In this document: piece after piece, positions 1 to 7,971 of the stretch | Layout: each line of letters starts with the position of its first letter | Position numbering within the stretch: the first letter of the stretch is position 1 | Assembly (NCBI RefSeq): GCF_014697375.1 | Contig: NZ_JACJRS010000010.1 | Span: 1 to 64,000 of the forward strand | Direction: 5' to 3' | Length of the DNA stretch: 64,000 nt | DNA from: Phormidium sp. FACHB-1136 | GTDB lineage: Bacteria > Cyanobacteriota > Cyanobacteriia > Phormidesmidales > Phormidesmidaceae | Notes under the pieces: model-generated | Seen by the model: only the letters and a program-made list of their open reading frames with translations | What the model was told of the DNA's origin: nothing | Database searches by the model: none | Program-made: the position numbers and the translations under genes

Positions 1-2
1 TT

Positions 3-206
3 TTAGAATTTCTGCCACCCTACAGTCCGGACTATAATTTAATCGAGTTAGTTTGGCACTCTGCAAAGGAATTCATTGCCAATCGTCTATTTGAGTCGAT
101 TGAGGATTTAGAAGCGCTTGTTCATAACCTGTTGAACGAAGGACAGCTTGTCATCAAATGGGATCGCAAGATCAAAAACAAAGGAAACACAATCAATGCA
201 ATTTAA
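3..206 (+). mobile_element. IS630-family transposase, C-terminal part (cut by window edge)
   Basis: An open frame enters from the left edge and stops at TAA 204-206, giving 67 residues. It contains LPPYSPDYNLIELVW, the block around the third catalytic acid (the E of LIE) in IS630/Tc1-type DDE transposases, then the usual short basic tail. The upstream part lies outside the window, so I cannot tell whether the element is intact. The sequence is AT-rich like the next gene and unlike the bulk of the window. Its stop lies 13 bases from the stop of the convergent restriction-modification gene, so the insertion sequence marks the outer edge of an accessory segment. Confidence 0.85.
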
Positions 207-218
207 ATGCATATCAGC

Positions 219-2954
219 TTATCGTAGCCCTTCCCCATCAATGCCCGCTGCATTATAAAGCAATTCCTCAATTGTCTCTTCGGCTTCACGACGTTCACTA
301 TCATTTCCTAGTGTTTGTGCACGAATGACTTTTACTGCCTGGTTTGCAAGGTTGAGGGACAAGTCACTACCATTTGTAATTTCCCTTAAGACAGGAATTC
401 TTTGTAAATGTTGTGGCTCAAACTTCTGAAAACCACCTCGAAATGAGGGGGTTATCTGGCTAAGATACTGATTAATGAGTTTACTATTTAAGTAAGCTAA
501 CAAAGGAAGTAGCATATCTGAATCATATGGAACAACTGCTGTTCCACCTACGAGATAAGTATTCCCTGTTTCATCTATCGAAAAAGCAGTTTCAGTTGCC
601 AGATCACGAATTAGAAGCTTAGGGCTTTGGAGCCAATCCATATTACGCTTTCGTACTAATTCATACCACTTTAAACCACTAGCTTCTATGCTACCTCGAT
701 CAGCTAAAAGATCGCGATAACGTGATAAATATCCATAAGTTTGTGGGTAAGCAGTTTGAATTTCAGTCTCTTGAAGGACTGTGTTATTACGATATGGGTA
801 CACTAGAAAGCGAGTTGGTGTAATGACACCATATCTTTGAAGATCAGTGCCAAAAACAACAGGATGTAATAGTGACATTTCCGTGATATCAAAATCACCA
901 AGACCATTAATTATTTTTGCTAAAACAGCATCCTCTGACTCAATTCTCACGATAAAAATATCATTTGCTCCAGTACGTATCCCTTGATAAATTCCAGCGA
1001 CTTCACCCAAAGGTTCACTATTATTTTCAAGCCGAGTACGAACACGTCGTGCAGAGGGTGATATCAATAACCAAGGACTACTACCTCGTGGATACGATGA
1101 ATCATAAGCCACAAGGGTTTTACTGCGTCTTTCTTCACCTCTAAAGTTGGCATTTAGCAAGAAAAAGGATAGAAATTGCGGGGATACATCTTGTACGTTA
1201 ATAACTCGAACAGAGTCAGCTTGATTTTCAAATCTTGAGTTATGTCTTTGAGCAATAATAGTACCGATATAAGCGCTAGTACCCTCAAAGACTTCATTAG
1301 AACCAAAATCAACTACTGTTAGAAGATTAGTTTCCAGTGTTAATATTTCGCGAATAGTACTGGCATCTCGGTTCCTAAACAAACGGTTAGGTACAACCAT
1401 CCCAAGCACTCCATGAGGATTTAGACGGCTCACTGCTAGTTCAACGAATAAATATGAATAATCATATTTCCCTTGTGCCGATCTAAACCGAGAGGATAAT
1501 TCTTCACGATTAGGTGTGCGATTAGTTGCAAGAAATGGTGGATTTCCTAGAACTACATCGTATTTATCAGGTATTAATTCCCAAACTTCTTGACTTAAAG
1601 AATCACCCTGAATAACAATCTCTTCTAGACGGGGTAATGGAAGCGGATGTGGCTCTTCCGCAAAGCGAAGCCACAGCGCTAGTCGTGCCATTGTTACAGC
1701 ACGCTCATCAACATCAACTCCAATAATATGCTTTCCATTTACTAGTTCTCGTGCCCAGTTCCTATGTGCATCATATGTTCGTAGTCTTTGAATAAGGGAA
1801 TTAGTTGCAGCCACTAAAAAAGACCCCGAACCGCAAGCAAAATCTACAACCCTTGGAATAGTATCCGAGCGAATTTGATCACTTAGACAGTTTAAGCAGG
1901 ACTCCGTTAAATACTGCACGATATATGTAGGTGTATAATAAACACCACCAGACTTTCGTACACTTATCCTCTCAACCTCACGAATTGGTTGTTGAAACAA
2001 ACTTAGTTGTAGTTGAGATGGTGGCGCTACTGGAGCAAGAACAGTAGCTAAGTATTTTTCGTAAGCAAGTCCCAGAACATCAGCATCTATCCAGGCAAAG
2101 TTGTAGCGCAACCCTGGATATGGGATGTTATGAGGAACATAAAGATCATTAATTATGCCTCCCAAAACATTTTCCGGAATATGTTGAAGCGCATCAACCT
2201 CAAACAACTCGCTTCCGATAATATTTTTTGCTTGTTGAAGTAATGATCGAAGTCCTTGTAAATCAACATCTCCACTAGAGCTATAGATGGTTCGCAGTGA
2301 TGCAAGATTTTGAGCAAGACAGCGATCCTCAACAGCACGCAAAACGAACAATTGAGCAAAGAGTGTCTGTAAATTCTCATCTACATTCTTTACACTTTTT
2401 GAATATCTCAAGGTTTCATCGCGCCAATAGTCAAGCCTTTCAACCAAAGCATCATCAACACTTCGCAGAAATTGATCTGGCTTATAAAATCGAGTGGCTA
2501 CACGTTCAGTAAAACCTTCTCGAATTCGAGAAGGCGTAACAGCCTCGAAAATGTCAATATTACGCTCAAGTTCATCCCATTGCATGAATGGAAGGTGAAA
2601 CCATGTGTTTCGCCTTAACCAATGAGAATTAAAAACCATAGCTCCATCCCTTGTGGCTACTAAACCCCAAGGGATTGATGCATGATACGCATAAAATGCA
2701 GCGTTATTCAGTAAACTTTGATCAAAATCACCTGTACCAACCGCAAAAATGGCAGCAGGCTGAGGTCCAATTAATCCACGAGTAATTTGTATTGTGCTAG
2801 GCTCTATGGTTATTGATCTTGTAGCAGATGCTCCTTCTGTCCAGCGCAGAGCTTCAGCCATTTCGTAGCTAAGATCTCTATCTACTCCTGAAGACTCTGA
2901 AGCAGTGCCAAGCTCTGAAGCTACTCTTCGGATATTGTCAATTAGAGTAGGCAT
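219..2954 (-). CDS. Eco57I-like N6-adenine DNA methylase / type IIG restriction-modification protein
   Basis: 911 residues. The centre is a class I adenine methyltransferase: a GGVYYTPTYIV entry motif, the SAM-binding motif FACGSGSF near residue 370, IGVDVDERAV, and catalytic NPPF near 468. The C-terminal third (TPSFRGGFQKFEP, LYNAAGID) looks like the TaqI/Eco57I target-recognition region. The first 150 residues could hold a nuclease domain, as in fused type IIG enzymes, but I see no clean PD-(D/E)xK motif, so a stand-alone methylase remains possible. There is no separate restriction or specificity gene nearby. Codon use is markedly AT-rich against the GC-rich window, and the gene sits between an IS630 end and an integron-integrase relic, so horizontal acquisition is likely. 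The start ATG is preceded by a weak AGGA. Confidence 0.88.
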   Translation of the reverse strand: MPTLIDNIRRVASELGTASESSGVDRDLSYEMAEALRWTEGASATRSITIEPSTIQITRGLIGPQPAAIFAVGTGDFDQSLLNNAAFYAYHASIPWGLVATRDGAMVFNSHWLRRNTWFHLPFMQWDELERNIDIFEAVTPSRIREGFTERVATRFYKPDQFLRSVDDALVERLDYWRDETLRYSKSVKNVDENLQTLFAQLFVLRAVEDRCLAQNLASLRTIYSSSGDVDLQGLRSLLQQAKNIIGSELFEVDALQHIPENVLGGIINDLYVPHNIPYPGLRYNFAWIDADVLGLAYEKYLATVLAPVAPPSQLQLSLFQQPIREVERISVRKSGGVYYTPTYIVQYLTESCLNCLSDQIRSDTIPRVVDFACGSGSFLVAATNSLIQRLRTYDAHRNWARELVNGKHIIGVDVDERAVTMARLALWLRFAEEPHPLPLPRLEEIVIQGDSLSQEVWELIPDKYDVVLGNPPFLATNRTPNREELSSRFRSAQGKYDYSYLFVELAVSRLNPHGVLGMVVPNRLFRNRDASTIREILTLETNLLTVVDFGSNEVFEGTSAYIGTIIAQRHNSRFENQADSVRVINVQDVSPQFLSFFLLNANFRGEERRSKTLVAYDSSYPRGSSPWLLISPSARRVRTRLENNSEPLGEVAGIYQGIRTGANDIFIVRIESEDAVLAKIINGLGDFDITEMSLLHPVVFGTDLQRYGVITPTRFLVYPYRNNTVLQETEIQTAYPQTYGYLSRYRDLLADRGSIEASGLKWYELVRKRNMDWLQSPKLLIRDLATETAFSIDETGNTYLVGGTAVVPYDSDMLLPLLAYLNSKLINQYLSQITPSFRGGFQKFEPQHLQRIPVLREITNGSDLSLNLANQAVKVIRAQTLGNDSERREAEETIEELLYNAAGIDGEGLR

Positions 2955-3003
2955 AGTCCTAACTTTTAATTTGTAACAGCAAATACCCTTGAAACTCAGG
3001 GCT

Positions 3004-3040
3004 AGCGAGGTATCCTTCTTTTATAGAAGGATACCTCGCT
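3004..3040. repeat. Perfect 16-bp inverted repeat, 5-base loop
   Basis: AGCGAGGTATCCTTCT (3004-3019) is followed by TTTAT and its exact reverse complement (3025-3040). It lies 50 bases upstream of the methylase start codon. No T-run follows on either strand, so it is not an ordinary terminator. An operator, a 5' leader hairpin or the end of a mobile element are all possible. Confidence 0.85.
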
Positions 3041-3245
3041 ATGATCAAAATATTTCTACTATACCTCACTTAGTGCATCTGCACTATTTTTCAAATTCTA
3101 AACGCTGGAATTTGATAAAAGTTCTGGAAGCCTCAGCAATCACTAACCATTATCAAGATGCTGCTAGGCAATATTTATTTGCAGGTAAGCTTCATGAACC
3201 ATCCGTAGACCGATGCTGAGGGCTAACAACTTATTATACTGACGC

Positions 3246-3369
3246 TTTCCGTGTAACTGCCATTCATAGGGGAGTTACACCGCCAGTTTCCGTGTAATTC
3301 ACCCTGAGCGGGTGCTTATACCGATGGTTTCCGCATAATACGCTTGAGCAGGGCAATTATACGGAAACC
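3246..3369. repeat. Three tandem 41-bp units, each with its own dyad
   Basis: Units start with TTTCCG at 3246, 3287 and 3328, exactly 41 bases apart. Sequence identity outside TTTCCGYRTAA is low, yet each unit can fold: unit 1 pairs GTGTAACT with AGTTACAC; unit 2 pairs GTGTAA with TTATAC (one G-T) and CACCC with GGGTG; unit 3 pairs 3326-3339 with 3356-3369 with one mismatch in 14. Structure is therefore better conserved than sequence. They lie 80 bases upstream of an integron-integrase relic. Confidence 0.75.
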
Positions 3370-3447
3370 TTAATGAGAAGCTTAGCATTTAACCGCGTAA
3401 GGATGTACTATGAATAACATCGTTGATCTCAGTACATCAGTCCTGAC

Positions 3448-3596
3448 ATGACTCCCCCTCCTAAGTTGTTTGATCAAGTCCGTCAGGTGCTTCGGGTCAG
3501 GCATTTGAAACCGAGAAAAGCTACACCCACTGGATTAAGCGCTTTATGGCTTGCCACCAGATGAAGCCACCGAGGGAGGGGGGTGCTTTGAGATGA
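3448..3596 (+). pseudogene. Integron-type tyrosine integrase (IntI), N-terminal relic with frameshift
   Basis: ATG 3448 opens a frame reading MTPPPKLFDQVRQVLRVRHL, then fails. From about 3508 another frame continues TEKSYTHWIKRF and, after a few bases, HQMKPPREGGA, stopping at TGA 3594. Joined, this matches the start of integron integrases (LLDQVR..IR..HYS.RTE..Y..WIKRFI.FH..KHPREMG), with about ten bases lost at the YSYR position. The catalytic domain (R..HxxR..Y) is absent, because the sequence is unrelated after about 3600. The protein is not functional. In integrons cassettes lie upstream of intI and are transcribed away from it; the minus-strand methylase gene on that side has that orientation. 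Confidence 0.75.
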
Positions 3597-3668
3597 AATA
3601 TCCTAACGAACCTGACGACAGCTATAGCGTTGTCCGAAGCCAGCACAATGATAGGCCCAGTCAAAAAC

Positions 3669-3774
3669 GTTGGGGCGCACAGCGGTGCGCCCGTACGGGG
3701 AATTCTAGGCTAGAAATGGGCTTTTGAAAAAAGGGGCTGAGGTTGGGGCGAACGGCGGTGCGCCCGTACGGGGG
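3669..3774. repeat. Two copies of a palindromic dispersed repeat
   Basis: GTTGGGGCG begins copies at 3669 and 3742 (about 33 bp each, roughly 90% alike, both ending GCGCCCGTACGGGG). The first copy has a perfect 8-bp stem (3673-3680 with 3685-3692); the second has one mismatch. They sit just past the 3' end of pta and may help end transcription, although no T-run follows. Confidence 0.8.
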
Positions 3775-3782
3775 ATTTGGGG

Positions 3783-5912
3783 TTAGGGATTCTTCTCGGC
3801 CTGGGCTTGGATGGCGGTGATGGCGACGGTGTTGATGATATCGTCTACGGTGCAGCCTCGGCTGAGGTCGTTGACGGGTTTTTTTAGCCCTTGCAGAATG
3901 GGGCCGATGGCGATGGCTCCGGTTTCGCGCTGGACGGCTTTGTAGGTGTTGTTGCCCGTGTTGAGGTCGGGGAAGATCAGCACGGTGGCTTTTCCGGCCA
4001 CTTTAGAGTCGGGCATTTTTTGGGAACCCACGGCGGCATCGACGGCGGCGTCGTACTGGATGGGGCCTTCTAGGAGCAGGTCGGGGCGGCGTTCGCGGGC
4101 AATTTGGGTGGCTTGGCGCACTCGCTCTACGTCTTCCCCTTGGCCAGAGTCGCCGGAGGAGTAGGAGAGCAGGGCGATTTTGGGTTCCACGCCAAAGGTG
4201 CGGGCGGTGTCGGCGGAGGAGATGGCGATTTCTGCGAGTTGTTCTGCGGTGGGGTTGGGGTTGATGGCGCAGTCGCCGTAGACCAGGACGCGATGCTCTA
4301 GGCACATGAAGAATACCGACGACACCACGGAAAAGCCCGGTTTCGTTTTCACAAATTGCAGGGCGGGGCGGATGGTGTGCTGGGTGGTGTGGATGGCTCC
4401 GGAGACCATGCCGTCGGCGTCACCCTTGTAGACCATCATGGTGCCAAAGTAGGAGACATCCATCATCACGTCGAGGGCATTATCGAGGGTGACGCCCTTG
4501 GCCTTGCGCAGTTCGTAGAAGGTTTCGGCGTAGTCCTGGAGGCAATCCTCCTGGGCGGGGTTGCGGATGGTGAGCTGATCTAGATCTAGGGTGATGGCGT
4601 GTTTGTTGAGGGCTTGCTGAATGTCGTGGTGGTTGCCCAACAGGGTAATGTCCACAATGCCCCGGTTGACTAGGACAGCCGCAGCCTTGAGGATGCGCGG
4701 GTCGTAGGCTTCCGGCAATACAATGTGCTGGCGATCCCGCTTGGCCTGCTCCATCAGGTTGTAGGTGAACATTTTGGGCGTCATGCCCTGCATCCGCACA
4801 GCGCTGATTTGTTTTTCCAGGCGCTCTAGGTCAACGTAGGTATCGAAGGCTTCGATACTGAGGTTGATTTTTTCCCGGTCATCGGGCAGTAGGGCGCTGT
4901 GAACTTCGTTGACCTGGGCGGCGGTGGTGAAGGTGTCGGTCTTCACCGAGAGGATGGGCAGGGGGTTGGCGATGCCCTCAATCAACCGAGCGATGGTGGG
5001 GTCGGGCTTGAGTCCCGCCGTCAACAACAGCCCCGCCAGGGAGGGGTAGCTGCTGGACTGGTGGGCCTGGAGCATTCCGGCGATGATGTCTCCCCGGTCG
5101 CCAGGGGTGATGATCAGGGCGTCCGGTTCCAGCCAGTTGAGGCTATTCTGCAACTGCATCGCCGCCACAATTCGGTTGGTGGCCAGGTTTCTGATCTGAC
5201 GATGGCCGTAGAGCACCTCCGCCCCCAGTTGGGCGGCAATATCCCGCACCCTGGGGCTGCTGAGGCGATGCTGGTAGGGAATCACCGACAACAGCCAGCC
5301 CCGCAGGCCAAAATGCTGAAAGAGGGATTCCTTAATCGCCTCAATCTGCTCCGGGTCGGCCTTATTGATCACCACCCCCACCACATCGCAGCCGTGGCCC
5401 AGGTAGGCATCCACCGCCCGCTGCACGGGGTTGATCATTTCCTCCAGGGTGCGTCCGTAGGCACTGGCCAAAATCAGCACCGGAGCGCCCAGGTTTTTGG
5501 CCACCTCCTGGTTAAAGCCAAACTCAAAGGCCGAGTTCTCATCCAAATAATCCGACCCTTCGCAGAGGATAAAGTCCGCCCGACTTTCCAGCGCCTTGTA
5601 CTTGCTGATAATCGTGTCGATCACCTCATCGGCCCGCTGTTCCGCCAGCAGATCGTTGGCCTCCGGGGCCAGTAACCCGTAGGATTCCTCGTAGCTCTGC
5701 TTCAGGTTGAAGTGACTGATCAGCAGATCAATGTCTTCGTCCCAACTCGGATGGGCCGGGTCGGTGGAACTGGCCCCATCCGGCACATGCACCAAGGGCC
5801 GAAAAAACTGCACCTGGGTGGTGCGCCGCAGAATCAGCTCAATAATGCCGAGGGAGACCAGCGCCTTGCCGCTGCCCGCCTCGGTGGTGCTGATGTAGAG
5901 AGAGTGGGTCAT
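3783..5912 (-). CDS. pta: Phosphate acetyltransferase
   Basis: Interconverts acetyl-CoA plus phosphate and acetyl phosphate plus CoA, the CoA-side step of the Pta-AckA pathway. 709 residues, the long form of the family: an N-terminal BioD-like P-loop domain (TTEAGSGK, Lys16), a middle DRTGG domain, and the catalytic PTA/PTB domain from about 374 (IVLPEAYDPRIL, SYFGTMMVYKGDADGMVSGA, SYSSGDSGQG). I start at ATG 5912 because GGAGG lies nine bases upstream and MTHSLYIS is where the family begins; the frame remains open 12 codons further to 5948. No ackA is adjacent, so the gene appears to be transcribed alone. A 250-base gap with no visible feature lies upstream. Confidence 0.95.
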   Translation of the reverse strand: MTHSLYISTTEAGSGKALVSLGIIELILRRTTQVQFFRPLVHVPDGASSTDPAHPSWDEDIDLLISHFNLKQSYEESYGLLAPEANDLLAEQRADEVIDTIISKYKALESRADFILCEGSDYLDENSAFEFGFNQEVAKNLGAPVLILASAYGRTLEEMINPVQRAVDAYLGHGCDVVGVVINKADPEQIEAIKESLFQHFGLRGWLLSVIPYQHRLSSPRVRDIAAQLGAEVLYGHRQIRNLATNRIVAAMQLQNSLNWLEPDALIITPGDRGDIIAGMLQAHQSSSYPSLAGLLLTAGLKPDPTIARLIEGIANPLPILSVKTDTFTTAAQVNEVHSALLPDDREKINLSIEAFDTYVDLERLEKQISAVRMQGMTPKMFTYNLMEQAKRDRQHIVLPEAYDPRILKAAAVLVNRGIVDITLLGNHHDIQQALNKHAITLDLDQLTIRNPAQEDCLQDYAETFYELRKAKGVTLDNALDVMMDVSYFGTMMVYKGDADGMVSGAIHTTQHTIRPALQFVKTKPGFSVVSSVFFMCLEHRVLVYGDCAINPNPTAEQLAEIAISSADTARTFGVEPKIALLSYSSGDSGQGEDVERVRQATQIARERRPDLLLEGPIQYDAAVDAAVGSQKMPDSKVAGKATVLIFPDLNTGNNTYKAVQRETGAIAIGPILQGLKKPVNDLSRGCTVDDIINTVAITAIQAQAEKNP

Positions 5913-6166
5913 GGCGCAGAACCTCCGCCCAGGATAGGCCACCCCCATTCAACACCAGCCTGTGATGGGATCAGGGTTTATTAACGATGACTTTAGAACC
6001 AAGTCCTACTAGGGCGATGGGGCCAAATCTAACGTCGTGCAGAAGTTGTGAATGCCCCTCAATCAAGCCTTGCCGTAAGGATAAGCATCACTTCGTTGCA
6101 CACGCCTCTCTGCCAAGAATGTTCATCAACCGCCCTGTTTGTTCAGGATTAACCCAGGGGATGTGC

Positions 6167-6547
6167 TCAACAGGGTTCATCCAGAACACAGGTCAACTCA
6201 ATCACGTTACCGTCGGGATCTTGGGTAAACAACGCCGCTCGTCCAGAGGCACTGCGCTGCACGGGGCAACCCGCCTGCTCCAACACCGCCGCCATCGCCT
6301 CCAAATCCCTAACGGCCAAGGCCAGGTGGGCATAGCGACCCCACTTTTCCGTATCCTGAGGTCGTGAATAGGGCTTGTCTGCCACGATGAGATGAATCTG
6401 AAACCCGCCAATCTGGTACCACTGCCCCGGAAAGGAGAAGGGGCGTTCCACCGTCTGCAAACCCAGCACGCCGCCATAGAAGGCTTCGGCCTGGGCGAGG
6501 TCGCTGACGTTGAGGGCGACATGGAGCGAGGCGTGGGGGGAAATCAT
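6167..6547 (-). CDS. VOC-fold (glyoxalase/dioxygenase superfamily) protein
   Basis: 126 residues forming two beta-alpha-beta-beta-beta units. Features are LHVALNVSDLAQAEAFYGGVLGL at the N-terminus, AHLALAVRDLEAM in the middle and FTQDPDGNVIELTCV near the end; His9 and the Glu of IEL are the usual metal ligands. The family covers glyoxalase I, extradiol dioxygenases and fosfomycin/bleomycin resistance proteins, and the substrate cannot be told here. The ATG is immediately preceded by a GGGAGTC-type heptad repeat (CCC-rich on the coding strand), so no Shine-Dalgarno sequence is present. Confidence 0.85.
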   Translation of the reverse strand: MISPHASLHVALNVSDLAQAEAFYGGVLGLQTVERPFSFPGQWYQIGGFQIHLIVADKPYSRPQDTEKWGRYAHLALAVRDLEAMAAVLEQAGCPVQRSASGRAALFTQDPDGNVIELTCVLDEPC

Positions 6548-6577
6548 GGGAGTCGGGAGTTGGAAGTCGGGAGTCGG
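6548..6577. repeat. GGGAGTC heptad repeat abutting a start codon
   Basis: About four imperfect 7-mers (GGGAGTC, GGGAGTT, GGAAGTC, GGGAGTC) start at the base next to the VOC start codon. The same repeat occurs inside polA and just before bioF. Confidence 0.8.
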
Positions 6578-6836
6578 TGGACAAGGTAGGGACGGGGTGC
6601 CCCCGCCCAGGGGAATACCGTAGAGCGTAGGTTACAAAGGGGAGATGAGTCCGGGAACCCCTACCTTTAGCCACTAGAAATTAACGATATACTTTTGCCT
6701 GACTAGGTATTTCGTCGCATTCAGATCGGCAGAGTACACTGAGACTTGATATCTTCGTTTATTCAACACTCCTTTAACGTCCAAGTCCAAATTCACCGTT
6801 TATCCGCCGCCACCATCGCCCCTACGGCCAACCACC

Positions 6837-7919
6837 ATGCTAGACGCACTCATTGTATTCTCCTTCATCCTAGCTGGCGCGGGGATCGGGTTCTATAGCA
6901 TTGACCTGCTGCCACAGTCTATTTTGGCCCAAGTCACCAATATGGAGGGTCTGGGCACCGTAACGGCGGTGTTTGGCGGCCTGATTGGTACGGGATTGGG
7001 GCTGGTGGTGCAAACCAGCTATCGTCGCCTAGAACGACAGATTAAAGAACTTCCCCCCGACCGTTTGCTGGCCCGTGCTGTGGGGCTGGTGTTGGGGCTG
7101 TTGATTGCCAACCTGATGCTGGCCCCGCTGTTTTTGCTGCCGATTCCCGTTGAGTTTGGCTTCATCAAACCGTTGACGGCGGTGCTGGGGAGTGTGTTGT
7201 TTGCGGTGTCTGGCATGAACCTAGCCGATACCCACGGGCGATCTCTGCTGCGGTTGGTCAGCCCCAGCACGTTGGAATCGACCCTGGTGGCCGAGGGCAC
7301 CCTGAAGCCCTCTAAAACCAAGGTGCTCGACACCAGTTGCATCATCGATGGCCGCATTGAGGGGCTTTTGGAAACGGGCTTCTTGGAAGGGCAACTTCTT
7401 GTTCCTCAGTTTGTGCTGCAAGAGCTTCAGCAAGTGGCCGATGCCTCCAACGACCAAAAGCGGGGCCGGGGTCGCCGGGGACTGGATGTGCTGAACCGCA
7501 TCCGGGAGTCCCACCCTAATCGCGTACTGATTAACTCCGAGGACTACGACGACATCCCCACCGTGGATGCCAAATTGGTGAAGCTGGCCCAGGAACTCAA
7601 TGCCGCCCTGCTCACCAACGACTACAACCTCAACAAAGTGGCCAGTTTCCAAGAGGTGCAGGTGCTCAACATCAACGACCTCGCCCAGGCCATTCGCCCC
7701 GCCTACCTACCAGGGGATGACATTGATCTGAAAATCCTCAAAGAAGGCAAGGAACCCTCCCAGGGTGTGGGTTATCTGAATGACGGCACCATGGTCGTGG
7801 TGGAAGAGGGCCGCGACTACATCGGGGAAGAACTGGAGGTCGTCGTCACCGGATCTCTGCAAACCTCTGCCGGACGGATGATTTTCGCCCGTCCCAAAAC
7901 CTCGATGGTTACGCCGTAG
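6837..7919 (+). CDS. PIN/TRAM-domain membrane protein (YacL-like)
   Basis: 360 residues. Four hydrophobic helices (about 1-22, 40-60, 82-102, 112-130) anchor it in the membrane. A PIN nuclease domain follows, with acidic residues in VLDTSCIIDGRI (Asp165, Asp171) and LLTNDYNLNKVA, then a C-terminal TRAM domain (VGYLNDGTMVVVEEGRDYIGEEL). This is the architecture of Bacillus YacL and its cyanobacterial relatives; the RNA target is unknown. It is transcribed alone, between a divergent VOC gene 290 bases upstream and a convergent kinase gene. Confidence 0.9.
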   Translation: MLDALIVFSFILAGAGIGFYSIDLLPQSILAQVTNMEGLGTVTAVFGGLIGTGLGLVVQTSYRRLERQIKELPPDRLLARAVGLVLGLLIANLMLAPLFLLPIPVEFGFIKPLTAVLGSVLFAVSGMNLADTHGRSLLRLVSPSTLESTLVAEGTLKPSKTKVLDTSCIIDGRIEGLLETGFLEGQLLVPQFVLQELQQVADASNDQKRGRGRRGLDVLNRIRESHPNRVLINSEDYDDIPTVDAKLVKLAQELNAALLTNDYNLNKVASFQEVQVLNINDLAQAIRPAYLPGDDIDLKILKEGKEPSQGVGYLNDGTMVVVEEGRDYIGEELEVVVTGSLQTSAGRMIFARPKTSMVTP

Positions 7920-7971
7920 CGCAAGGTTTAGCGAAGCAGTGGACATTTCCCAGGTATTGAGGGGATGCCGT

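Larger units (their letters stand above)
2955..3447. other. Gene-free AT-rich stretch between the methylase gene and the integrase relic
   Basis: No convincing gene is seen in these 493 bases. It holds a perfect 16-bp inverted repeat, a 41-bp unit repeated three times, and on the minus strand two GTTA-type heptamers: GTTAAAT (3393-3387) and GTTAGCC (about 3226-3220). These resemble the GTTRRRY core of integron recombination sites; only the first fits the consensus exactly. The 76-codon plus-strand frame at 2989-3219 runs through the inverted repeat and is not believed. Confidence 0.5.

Noticed and set aside
2989-3219. 76-codon open frame
   Set aside because: It runs through the perfect inverted repeat, has no family resemblance, and codon use looks random.
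3246-3369. CRISPR array
   Set aside because: Only three units, no conserved repeat/unique spacer alternation, and no cas genes; each 41-bp unit is itself a hairpin.
4899-5675. 258-codon frame opposite pta
   Set aside because: Antisense shadow of a clear phosphate acetyltransferase in GC-rich DNA.
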